Assembly: GCA_002494645.1 (NCBI GenBank)
Contig: DACE01000004.1
Span: 1 to 42,448 of the forward strand
DNA length: 42,448 nucleotides
Direction: 5' to 3'
From: Euryarchaeota archaeon UBA256
GTDB taxonomy: Archaea > Thermoplasmatota > Poseidoniia > Poseidoniales > Poseidoniaceae
Shown: piece after piece, positions 33,089-41,135 of the stretch
Position numbering within the stretch: the stretch's first letter is position 1
Layout: every line of letters starts with the position of its first letter
Program-made: the position numbers and the translations under genes
The notes under the pieces: generated by a model
The model's input: the letters and a program-made list of their open reading frames with translations, nothing else
The model's database searches: none
What the model was told of the DNA's origin: nothing

Positions 33089-35136
33089 TCCTCTTCACCC
33101 TGCAAGACCGTTCGTTCCCGCAACCGAGCAAGATGAACGACATTGTATGCTGGGGCGTCGTCTTCAAGCAGGTCAGAAGAATCGACCTCGTCGGGATCAA
33201 CATCCCACTCCCCTTCAGGCTCATAGGAATCCAGTGCCTCTTGGGAGGGGCTCACCGCAGTTTTTCTTCTCGCTACTCGCCGGCGTTGACTGGGTTGAGA
33301 ATCCTCTTCAAAGGGTGGTAACGCCTCACGCTCTGGGTCGAGTTGAACCAAGCGTTCTTCAAGGGTTCTCAATTCGTCTGCAATGACAATTAATTCCTCG
33401 ATATCAGCCTCTACTGCCCGTTGAGCGAGGACAACCATTCGTTCCTCAAGCCGGTTTAATTCAAGGGAGTTCGAAACGGCCGAACGGTGTGTTTCATTCA
33501 TTTTACCGTCGATTACTTCGTCTAACTCAACCAGTACGTCAACGACACGATTGACATCGGCGTGGCCCAGCCGTTCATGACGATTGAGCAGGAATTCTTC
33601 ACGCTCATGCACGTCGAGCACAGACGGTTTGGCAGGGGTGACTCGTTGGATGGATTCGCTGACACGGCGGTCGAGGTTCGTTTCTCGTTCCACACTGAAA
33701 TCGGTTTCATCCCATTGCGGTGGCTGGTAGTCATCTTCTCGCACGGCATCAATTGGGCTGTGCAATTCAATTCCACCCGTATCGAGAGTGGAATAGACAT
33801 GGTCCATCGCATCCCCAATCAAACGGTTGGCCAAATCTTCAACGCGTTGATGCTCGTGTTCAAGTTCAGGTTGACGGCCTCCATCGTCGTAATGGGCAAG
33901 GAGGTGAGCGATATCGTCGCCCTCAAGAAGAACTTCACCCCGCTCAAATGCAATGGATACCTGCTCCAAGCGGGCTTCGAGTGCTTTGAACCCCGTCGGT
34001 TGCATTTGTGCAAGACGAGCGAGATGAACATCGCCCAAGAGGAGATTTCGCTGCGCACAACGCCAGCGACCATAGTCCATGAGCGTAGAAGAACTCGGAG
34101 ATTGTAGCGGAGCGAGCGCTGCCATCCTCAACACTTCTTTCAACCTCGACGGAGGCATGTCTGCAGGGGAGGTACGGCCAGCAGCGACCACCTGAACACC
34201 CATGTTGATGGCTTGGTCAAGAAGAATTCCTAATTGGTGGCTCCAGGCTTCGTGTTGTGCAAATTCATGCACGTCATCGACGACAAGAGCGACTGCAGAA
34301 GCGAGGCTTTCTTGCCATTGTGGCTCCAGTGCATCCACCGACAGAAGGTCTGCTGCACTGAGCATGAGTACTTGTCCCTCTTGACGGCGAAGAAGGGCTT
34401 GGGCGGTTGCATGAAGCAGGTGAGAACCTCCCGAACCTTCTGGGGCCTGAACGAACACTGGATTGAGAGCACGGGCGGGGAAATCAATGGCCCGTTCGCA
34501 CAATTGGGTCGCTTTGAAATTCTCTTCAGCGACGAACCATTGTTTGAAGGTTTTGCGTTCAGACCATGACAAGGCTGAGGGCCAACTGGAAGTCAAGCCC
34601 AGTACCTTGGTGGAATGAAAGGGACTTTCTACCGATGGAGGAGATAATGTCTCGGTGAGTTCATTGGAAACACGGCCACGATGTTCGTTGAGGATGTGAC
34701 TCCAAATGGGTTCACCATCATGTTCAACGCCAACATATGCGTCATCATCCAGTTCAAGTTCATCGAGGTCCTCAGATGATTGAAGACGCTCCCTCAAAAG
34801 TTTCAATCTCTGTGCGACGTGAGCGGCGTAACCGGTATCATCATCGAAGATACTCGCAGGTTCTCCGACATCCTGCCCGAGAATTCGGTCGGCGATGAGG
34901 TCGTAAGTCGGACGCTGGGGGACGCCAACCCGTTGAAAGAGTGGAACGTGCGTGTTGGAGACCGTCGTTCGGCCCAAGAGTGTGTTGAGTTTTGATTGGG
35001 CTTTTACTTCTGCATGTTGCGGTTGTTCTACTGCGGGAGGAGATTGTAAAACTTGATTCGCATGGATTGAATCACGCAACTTTTCTTTCGCCTGCTCGAG
35101 AGCGGAGCGCAGCTTCGTCTCTCGCCTGCTCATCAA
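33085..35136 (-). CDS. DnaA/Hda-like AAA+ protein with degenerate P-loop
   Basis: 683-residue protein in three parts. Residues 1-190 are charged and variable. Residues 195-365 match the DnaA/Hda AAA+ core: TFKQWFVAEENFKATQLCE (N-linker), ALNPVFVQAPEGSGGSHLLH where DnaA has GGxGxGKTHLLH, Walker B-like LVVDDVH (284-290), and VVAAGRTSPADMPPSRLKEV at the sensor 1 / box VII position. The P-loop lysine is absent (GSGGS), so ATP hydrolysis is unlikely, though nucleotide binding cannot be excluded. Residues 430-683 are coiled-coil-like and acidic. No DnaA-type DNA-binding domain IV is present. It overlaps the DUF835 gene and the YkgJ gene by 4 bp each. Function unknown. Confidence 0.8.
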   Translation of the reverse strand: MMSRRETKLRSALEQAKEKLRDSIHANQVLQSPPAVEQPQHAEVKAQSKLNTLLGRTTVSNTHVPLFQRVGVPQRPTYDLIADRILGQDVGEPASIFDDDTGYAAHVAQRLKLLRERLQSSEDLDELELDDDAYVGVEHDGEPIWSHILNEHRGRVSNELTETLSPPSVESPFHSTKVLGLTSSWPSALSWSERKTFKQWFVAEENFKATQLCERAIDFPARALNPVFVQAPEGSGGSHLLHATAQALLRRQEGQVLMLSAADLLSVDALEPQWQESLASAVALVVDDVHEFAQHEAWSHQLGILLDQAINMGVQVVAAGRTSPADMPPSRLKEVLRMAALAPLQSPSSSTLMDYGRWRCAQRNLLLGDVHLARLAQMQPTGFKALEARLEQVSIAFERGEVLLEGDDIAHLLAHYDDGGRQPELEHEHQRVEDLANRLIGDAMDHVYSTLDTGGIELHSPIDAVREDDYQPPQWDETDFSVERETNLDRRVSESIQRVTPAKPSVLDVHEREEFLLNRHERLGHADVNRVVDVLVELDEVIDGKMNETHRSAVSNSLELNRLEERMVVLAQRAVEADIEELIVIADELRTLEERLVQLDPEREALPPFEEDSQPSQRRRVARRKTAVSPSQEALDSYEPEGEWDVDPDEVDSSDLLEDDAPAYNVVHLARLRERTVLQGEEE

Positions 35137-37088
35137 GACCCACCTTTGTACCGCTCAAGAGCCTCACCCTTCTCGTTGTAGAGTGCAGTTGAATCCATAT
35201 TTTCGTCCTCATCAAAGGTCGTCCAGCGTTCATAGAGTTCCTCGATGGTAGCCTTGGATTGAGTACGTTGTGCAGCTTCTCGCGCCTTTCCTTTTGGCAA
35301 CTCCGGAATGGGTAACGAGGTATCGGAAAGTGGTTCAACGCTTGCATCCCCGGCCGGCAGTACAACCGTCTTCGGACTCACTACCGGCGGTAATTGACCC
35401 GTATCTACTGCGGCAGAAGCCGATGCATTGGCTTCAAGAGCCTTTCTTCGAAGTGGCGTAGTCTTACGATTTTGTCGGCGAGTTGCTCGGTCTTGCCGCT
35501 GAGTAAAACCATCCATGTTTTCCTGTCGAAATTCACCCGATGAGCGGCGGTTTGTAGGCCAGTCGGGCAAATCTGTTCCCGATTGGGCGACGGCTTGACT
35601 CCGCTGGGTATCAAGGCCGGGTTGAATCGCAGGCAAGGTAGGTGCTGCGCCGCGACGCTGCATTCGCTGGGCTGTTCGCAACTTTGGCGGAGTCTGAGGT
35701 TCAGCATCCTGTTGTTTCAACTTCCTTTTTCGCTGAAGGGGCCGAGACTTCGGACCTTCCTGGGGGGCTTCCACGACCGTTTCGCTGATGAAGCGGCCTT
35801 CATTGAATGCCGCAGGGATTTGAGGACGCCATGTGCTGGGTTCTGGATGATTCGGTCGTGGCGTATCAAGAGGTTCTTGGGAATGCACTGCAGGTTGTTC
35901 AGGCCAATCCTCTACCATGGCCCCAAGTGCCTGAGTCGCAGCGGCACGATCGTGTTCGTTAACCTCAATACTGCCGCCCTCGAAAGAAGAGACTACAGTT
36001 TGACCCAAAACAGAATCATGTTGCTGATGCTTGAGTTGCGCTTCAATCCAGCGCTCTTCATCCTCATCGGCAGGAAGAAGTGCGGGGTGTTCCCAGAGGT
36101 CGTCCGGTTGGTCAAGCCATGCATCAAGTTCGCTTTGTTCAATGAGAGTACACTCTCCGAGAAGTCCGTGTTGAACGGGTGTATCGAAGAGATTCAAGTC
36201 TGTTGTACACAGCATGACATGGTCCTCCATGCGAATCAAATCAACGAGGCTACGGAAGAAATTGAGCATTGCATTGTCACCCATGGCATTACCCAAGCGG
36301 TCCAAACCATCCAAGAGAACGAGGGAACGCTCACTGCTCCAAAGAAAGTTATGTACGGCGTTCTTCATCTCTTCTTGAGCCGTCAGCAACGTGTAGCCAT
36401 TATTGGAAGAAAGGAGGTCGAAACATTGCGGTTCTGGAAGTTGCTTTGTGAGTTCGGTTATGGCGTGCGGGAGTGCGAAGAGACCCATGATTGGCAGGCC
36501 TCGTTGGGCCGTTTCAATCGCCAAATGAATCATTGGATGAGGGTCAGGCGCATCGAGCAAATACACGGACCCCGGCAGGAGTTGATTTCCCGATTCAGAC
36601 GAGCGTTGACGTGATGGGCGTTGAGCAAATTCACTTTCAAGAGCCATCGACTCAACATCCTCAGGACGTAATGCCCTTCGCCAAGACGAAGAGGGAAGGC
36701 GAACCATAGACCACCATTCATCTCCAGCCCCTGCTTCTTGCGTATGTTCAAGGTGAAGAACACTGTTCGGAAAAGCCTCCATCGTTGCCCGCAAATCACT
36801 CATTGACAATTCATGAAGTAAAACATCGGTCATGACCTCCATGGCGTCGTGTTCAATGGCCACAAGGGCTTCAAGTCCTTCAAGCAAAGGTTCTCCTTCG
36901 TAAAAGGCCATCACGGGCTGACCGAGACGAAATAACAACCATGCAGCCTGGTCAAGGTTGCGTCCGGGAGGGCAGAGAGCGACGGCCCCAGATTGCTCGT
37001 GAGCCGCCAAAGTACCCGCAAGTACCCGTAAAACATCGACACCCCCTCGCCGCTGTTCGATAAGGTCTCCGTGGGGGATTTGGACCAT
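35133..37088 (-). CDS. DUF835-domain protein with long basic disordered tail
   Basis: 651-residue protein. The N-terminal region (1-100) has SGAVALCPPGRN and LFRLGQPVMAFYEGEPLLEG, loosely like DUF4388/PATAN regulatory domains. Residues 171-310 form a DUF835 domain (LPGSVYLLDAP, SLVLLDGLDRL at 255-265, LNFFRSLVDLI), a P-loop-like fold without an obvious Walker A, common in archaeal signalling proteins. From about 400 on the chain is Pro/Gln/Arg-rich and probably disordered, with basic patches such as RPLQRKRKLKQQ and RRQNRKTTPLRRK that could bind nucleic acid. First gene of the operon with the DnaA-like AAA+ protein. No clear TATA box upstream. Confidence 0.78.
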   Translation of the reverse strand: MVQIPHGDLIEQRRGGVDVLRVLAGTLAAHEQSGAVALCPPGRNLDQAAWLLFRLGQPVMAFYEGEPLLEGLEALVAIEHDAMEVMTDVLLHELSMSDLRATMEAFPNSVLHLEHTQEAGAGDEWWSMVRLPSSSWRRALRPEDVESMALESEFAQRPSRQRSSESGNQLLPGSVYLLDAPDPHPMIHLAIETAQRGLPIMGLFALPHAITELTKQLPEPQCFDLLSSNNGYTLLTAQEEMKNAVHNFLWSSERSLVLLDGLDRLGNAMGDNAMLNFFRSLVDLIRMEDHVMLCTTDLNLFDTPVQHGLLGECTLIEQSELDAWLDQPDDLWEHPALLPADEDEERWIEAQLKHQQHDSVLGQTVVSSFEGGSIEVNEHDRAAATQALGAMVEDWPEQPAVHSQEPLDTPRPNHPEPSTWRPQIPAAFNEGRFISETVVEAPQEGPKSRPLQRKRKLKQQDAEPQTPPKLRTAQRMQRRGAAPTLPAIQPGLDTQRSQAVAQSGTDLPDWPTNRRSSGEFRQENMDGFTQRQDRATRRQNRKTTPLRRKALEANASASAAVDTGQLPPVVSPKTVVLPAGDASVEPLSDTSLPIPELPKGKAREAAQRTQSKATIEELYERWTTFDEDENMDSTALYNEKGEALERYKGGS

Positions 37089-37193
37089 GACAAAGCACCG
37101 TTAAGCAAGACATCGCCCGAACCCCCTCTTGAAGAGTGCGGAGGAATAGCACCCAACACGAACTGTTTCAAGCATCACCTCATCCCCCCGAAC

Positions 37194-37580
37194 ATGGCTA
37201 AGCAACCAGCGTGTTCATTGTCGGATGAGGAATCAGTATTCTTTGCTGAGGGCTGCAATCGGTTTGATCGAGGTGCATTTTGGCACGCCCATGAATCGTG
37301 GGAAGACCTTTGGAATATGCTGAAATCCAGGGATGCTCCAAACCAAGACATTCTCTTGATACAAGGGCTCATTCAAACGGCAGCCCTGCTGTTGCACCAT
37401 GAACGAAAAAACAGCGTTGGAATCGTCAAACAATGGGCAAAATTACAACCCAAATTAGAGGGGTGGGTCAATGCATGGGGCTTGGATATTGCAACCCATT
37501 TGACCGTTATTGAAACCTATGTTGAGGATGTTGACCACTGGTCGTTGGTCGCCAGCGACCATCAACTTCCACATGCGTGA
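37194..37580 (+). CDS. DUF309-family protein
   Basis: 128-residue helical protein of the DUF309 family: FFAEGCNRFDRGAFWHAHES with the WxxHE-like core (FWHAHESWEDLW), then LLIQGLIQTAALLLHHER. The conserved His/Glu cluster suggests a metal or substrate site, but no function is established. The frame is open back to 37071, where it would overlap the divergent DUF835 gene start; ATG 37194 (MAKQPACSL) is where homology begins and is preferred. Confidence 0.82.
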   Translation: MAKQPACSLSDEESVFFAEGCNRFDRGAFWHAHESWEDLWNMLKSRDAPNQDILLIQGLIQTAALLLHHERKNSVGIVKQWAKLQPKLEGWVNAWGLDIATHLTVIETYVEDVDHWSLVASDHQLPHA

Positions 37581-37623
37581 AGTTCAAGTGGAGCCCCGTT
37601 GTAATCACAGCATGGGAGAGAGC

Positions 37624-38268
37624 ATGGACCAACTCCCTGTTGACATGGTTCGCTTCATCGACACACCGGTTGCCCAGCCCTTCCACAAGGGAAGAAATGT
37701 TGCATGGATTGGCAGTATCATCGTTGGAGGCCTCATCGGCGCCATATTGAATGCTGTGGCCGTCAATACACTGGTGGCAGTTGCAGTGATGCTGAGTATT
37801 ATCGCGCTCAACGGAACGGTTGTTTGGCTGCGTTTTCGCAGCCATGCTTCCACACCTCTCGCCGTCAACATGCACCACCCATTCATGGACGACGAGCCGC
37901 TGGGCGAAGCGATGTTGCTTGTGCAGTTGTCAAATGGCACATGGATTGACCCTGGTGTGCACCGTTTACGCATCATACCAGACGATCTCATCGGTGGATT
38001 CAGTTTAGCTCAAGACACCATTGACTTTCCCGTTCTCGGACATTTCTCATCAACCAAAGAGCGCACTCCTGAACTGGCCCGACACATGGCACTCATCAAC
38101 CAAGCCATCGCCCTGAGAGATGCCGTCAATGACGTGCCAGACCCAATCGATGAGGCACGGGACCGAGAAGCCATTGAAACGGGATTGTTAGAGCGTTCAT
38201 GGCTAGAGGAAGAAGGTGAACTAGATGTTGAAAGTCCGTTGGTTTCCTTTTTCCGAACGAAAGAATGA
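37624..38268 (+). CDS. Two-helix membrane protein of unknown function
   Basis: 214-residue protein with two membrane segments near the N-terminus (about 27-47 and 51-70) and a soluble, acidic C-terminal domain of about 140 residues (GTWIDPGVHRLRIIPDDLIG). Not recognised. The frame is open back to 37510 inside the DUF309 gene; ATG 37624 (MDQLPVDMV) has GGAGAGAGC directly upstream, with ATG 37612 and 37573 as alternatives. A T6 run follows the stop. Confidence 0.7.
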   Translation: MDQLPVDMVRFIDTPVAQPFHKGRNVAWIGSIIVGGLIGAILNAVAVNTLVAVAVMLSIIALNGTVVWLRFRSHASTPLAVNMHHPFMDDEPLGEAMLLVQLSNGTWIDPGVHRLRIIPDDLIGGFSLAQDTIDFPVLGHFSSTKERTPELARHMALINQAIALRDAVNDVPDPIDEARDREAIETGLLERSWLEEEGELDVESPLVSFFRTKE

Positions 38269-38270
38269 AC

Positions 38271-38276
38271 TTTTTT
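38271..38276 (+). terminator. Possible archaeal T-tract terminator
   Basis: TTTTTT two bases after the stop at 38268, without a hairpin. Archaeal RNA polymerase can stop at such tracts, but one run of six is weak evidence. Confidence 0.25.
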
Positions 38277-38326
38277 GACGAAATCAACCCTCTACCTTCA
38301 AAACCCACCCCCCAGACCAAGGATGC

Positions 38327-38938
38327 GTGCCAACCAGTGAATCTTGGATGAGCAGGGTCGCAGAGTTGGCGCCTCACGAGCAGGATACCTTGCTTGGGAC
38401 ATCGCTGTCTCGCCGCTTCTCTCGCCTTCCCTTGTGGCTGAGCCACCCCGCTAATATCGGAGGTTTCTACGGACTTTTAGTGGCGCTTGCACTGCTTCTC
38501 CCTTATGCCTATGGAAGTAAGAATAACGATGTCTGGGGCGTTGAATGGCTCTACCACACCTCTTTGCTGATCGTGGCCTGTGCAGTTACAGGTTTCCTTT
38601 CTCTCATGCTCATTAGTTTCTCCAAACGCCATCCAATGGCCCCTCCACGCTACATTCTCTACCCAATGCCCTTCATTGGACTTGCACTCCTTTCCATTGA
38701 CCGAACTGAATTATTGGGCATCCCTACCGCATTGATTTGGCTCTTGTTGCTCCTTCCGGGGCCCATCTATGTGCATCTGTCCTGGGCACCTCGCTGGCGC
38801 TTGTTGTGCATGGTTGAAGACGGGAACGATCCCTTTGAAGGACTTGAAACCAAGGAAGATTCAACCCCAGAGGCTGAAGTCATGGCCGGGTCCGATACCG
38901 AATTGCTCGAAGTCGTCGATGCGTTTGAATCTGAATGA
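38327..38938 (+). CDS. Four-helix membrane protein of unknown function
   Basis: 203-residue protein with four hydrophobic segments (about 43-63, 77-98, 110-125 and 130-150) between a short N-terminal cytoplasmic region and an acidic C-terminal tail. Not recognised. The start is GTG 38327 with AAGG about 5 nt upstream; ATG 38348 is an alternative. It lies 58 bp after another membrane protein gene and converges with the acetyltransferase gene across 2 bp. Confidence 0.68.
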   Translation: MPTSESWMSRVAELAPHEQDTLLGTSLSRRFSRLPLWLSHPANIGGFYGLLVALALLLPYAYGSKNNDVWGVEWLYHTSLLIVACAVTGFLSLMLISFSKRHPMAPPRYILYPMPFIGLALLSIDRTELLGIPTALIWLLLLLPGPIYVHLSWAPRWRLLCMVEDGNDPFEGLETKEDSTPEAEVMAGSDTELLEVVDAFESE

Positions 38939-38940
38939 AG

Positions 38941-40122
38941 TCAAATCAGTCCTAGCCGTGGGCCGACTTTTTCAAAACAAGCGAGTACATCATCGAGGTC
39001 TTGGCGGGACAAACCCGCTGACATTTGTGTTCGGATTCGGGCTTTGTCTCTTGCGACCATTGGGAAGACGATGGCTCCCGCCATGACACCTTCTTCACCC
39101 AGCGCTTGAGTCATGGCTTTAGCAGTGCTTGATTCGCCGCACATGACTGGAATGATAGGAGTGATGGAATCACCAGTATCAAAGCCCATCGACTGCAACT
39201 CCTTACGGAAATAATTCGTGTTCTCCCAGAGTCGTGCATGATGCTCGGGTTCTTCCATGAGCACTTCGATAGCGGCTTTTTGAGCTGCAGCGACACCCGG
39301 CGGTTGAGAGCCAGAGAGCAGCCAAGAGCGAGAATGGTTCAGTGCATGTGTACGGGTCATGTCCGTGCCGGCGAGGATACCACCTTGAACACCAAGTGCT
39401 TTCGAAAAGGAACCGGTTTCAAAGTCGACTTTGCCTTGAAGTTTGAAATGGTCAACGATGCCTGCACCACCTTCGCCCAATACCCCTTCACCATGACAGT
39501 CGTCGACGTACACCATGGCGCCGTATTCCTCAGCGAGTGCCGTGACTTCATCCAAGGGTGCGATATCGCCGTCCATTGAGAAAACACCGTCGGTGATGAT
39601 GAGTTTTCTCTGTGATGATTCATGTGCTTTGAGCACCGCTTCAAGTTCGCCCATGTCGTTGTGGCCGTAGACTGCTCGTGAGGCCTTCGTCAATCGAACA
39701 CCATCAATAATGGAGCCGTGATTGAGAGCGTCAGAGATGATCACATCGTTGGGTCCAGTCACCAAGGTCGGAATCAATCCAACATTGACGGTGTAGCCAG
39801 CTGAATAAATGAGCGAGGCTTCAACACCCTTGAATTCAGCTACCTTACGTTCTGCCTCAAGATGAATGTCCATCGTTCCAGCAATCGCTCGGACCGAACC
39901 ACTTCCAGCACCGTATTTTGCAGTGGCATCCTGCATCGCCGCCGTGACTTTGGGATGGGTTGTCAAATTGAGGTAATTATTTGCAGAGAGCATGATGGTG
40001 GGCTTTCCATTCATTTGACAGCGTGGTTGATTGGGGCCTTCCAAGGTCGGTGGTTCCCACAAGAGTGACTGCTCACTCAACTCATCAAAACGGGCTTTCA
40101 TCCAAGACATGTCACCGGGCAT
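38941..40122 (-). CDS. kbl: Glycine C-acetyltransferase / 2-amino-3-ketobutyrate CoA ligase
   Basis: 393-residue PLP enzyme of the alpha-oxoamine synthase family. Best match is KBL, which splits 2-amino-3-ketobutyrate with CoA into glycine and acetyl-CoA during threonine breakdown. The PLP lysine is K241 in ETGSFSKALGVQGG; VYVDDCHGEGVLGEGG and SANNYLNLTTHPKV are family signatures. Related enzymes (serine palmitoyltransferase, 8-amino-7-oxononanoate synthase) cannot be fully excluded, but no biotin or sphingolipid genes are nearby. No threonine dehydrogenase gene is adjacent. ATG 40122 has AGGAAGG four bases upstream. Confidence 0.9.
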   Translation of the reverse strand: MPGDMSWMKARFDELSEQSLLWEPPTLEGPNQPRCQMNGKPTIMLSANNYLNLTTHPKVTAAMQDATAKYGAGSGSVRAIAGTMDIHLEAERKVAEFKGVEASLIYSAGYTVNVGLIPTLVTGPNDVIISDALNHGSIIDGVRLTKASRAVYGHNDMGELEAVLKAHESSQRKLIITDGVFSMDGDIAPLDEVTALAEEYGAMVYVDDCHGEGVLGEGGAGIVDHFKLQGKVDFETGSFSKALGVQGGILAGTDMTRTHALNHSRSWLLSGSQPPGVAAAQKAAIEVLMEEPEHHARLWENTNYFRKELQSMGFDTGDSITPIIPVMCGESSTAKAMTQALGEEGVMAGAIVFPMVARDKARIRTQMSAGLSRQDLDDVLACFEKVGPRLGLI

Positions 40123-40174
40123 GGTCCTTCCTCAACGAGGCTCAAGCCTTTCTTCTTCAAGGTCTTTTGTCTGC

Positions 40175-40939
40175 TTATGTCTGCTCAAACCACGACTCAA
40201 TTTCCGAGGGTTTGACTTCAACAAGTGCGCCCTCATCAAGGTCAAATTGGTCGAGTGTTGCGTTGGCAATTGAGAGGCGATGCAGATGTTCAACAGCATT
40301 GCCCACTGCAGCGACCATGCGACGCACTTGGCGTTTTTTGCCTTCGGAAACCTCCAATATGAAATCTCGCTCATGGACTCGCTCAAGGCGAGCAGGTTGT
40401 GTGAGGTAGTAGGAAATGACTCCTTCTGATTCAAGTTCGATGGATACTCCTTCAATCAATTGCTGCTCTGCTTCCTCGGTCAAAGGGCGCTTTGCAGAAA
40501 CCCAGTAGCGCTTGAGCACATGATGTTCAGGGGCCGTAATCCGATGAACGAGGTCACCGCTTGTGGTGACGATGAGAAGACCGGTCGTTGCTTCATCCAA
40601 GCGACCTACGGTCAACAAACGTGCGTGAACCGTGGCATCAACGTGTTCTTCGAAGAGATCAAATACAGACCGTTTTCCAATGGCTCGCTCGTTGTCGTTG
40701 ATCCGAGCACAAAGGTAGCCAGAGGGTTTGTTCATCACGAAGGTGATGTCACTGTCGGGCAAAAATAAGCGACGGCCGTTATACTCAACAGGACGAGTTC
40801 GAGGGTTGAACTGGTAGGCAATGTCCTTGACAATGGAGCCGTTGACCGTGATTTCACCTCTCCAAACAGCATCCTTGGCCTCCCGTTTTGATGAAAAGTG
40901 ACCCGTTTTGGATAAAAATTGGTGCAAGCGAACTTTCAA
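40175..40939 (-). CDS. RsuA/RluB-family pseudouridine synthase with S4 domain
   Basis: 254-residue enzyme with an N-terminal S4 RNA-binding domain (KVRLHQFLSKTGHFSSKREA) and a pseudouridine synthase core whose catalytic aspartate is in VGRLDEATTGLLIVT; EGKKRQVRRMVAAVG is another family signature. Such enzymes modify ribosomal RNA and are chiefly bacterial, so this is probably a transferred gene. The open frame starts at GTG 40993, but I prefer TTG 40939 because the S4 domain starts there and GAGG lies 8 nt upstream. kbl follows after 52 bp. Confidence 0.88.
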   Translation of the reverse strand: MKVRLHQFLSKTGHFSSKREAKDAVWRGEITVNGSIVKDIAYQFNPRTRPVEYNGRRLFLPDSDITFVMNKPSGYLCARINDNERAIGKRSVFDLFEEHVDATVHARLLTVGRLDEATTGLLIVTTSGDLVHRITAPEHHVLKRYWVSAKRPLTEEAEQQLIEGVSIELESEGVISYYLTQPARLERVHERDFILEVSEGKKRQVRRMVAAVGNAVEHLHRLSIANATLDQFDLDEGALVEVKPSEIESWFEQT

Positions 40940-41135
40940 TTCAATGACCTCAAAGTGAACCTCAAGGGACCTCGCCTTAGCCTTTCGCCCCACTCAACAC
41001 TCAAGCATGGGAAAAGCCAGACTTCTCGGGCCAATCAACCCCATTCGGTTTTAGGGGAGATGGCAGAGGGACGCTCATGGTCCAATCTTGCCTCTGGTTC
41101 AATTCCATGCTCAATCAAACCGAGAAGGCGACGCT

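Noticed and set aside
35583..36614. Long plus-strand open frame (343 codons) inside the DUF835 gene
   Set aside because: Antisense to a gene with a recognisable DUF835 domain and operon overlaps; composition is Cys/Arg-rich and no domain is seen.
37012..37031. Tandem 10-bp repeat AGTACCCGCA/AGTACCCGTA
   Set aside because: Only two copies, inside the DUF835 coding frame, with no sign of a larger array or regulatory role.
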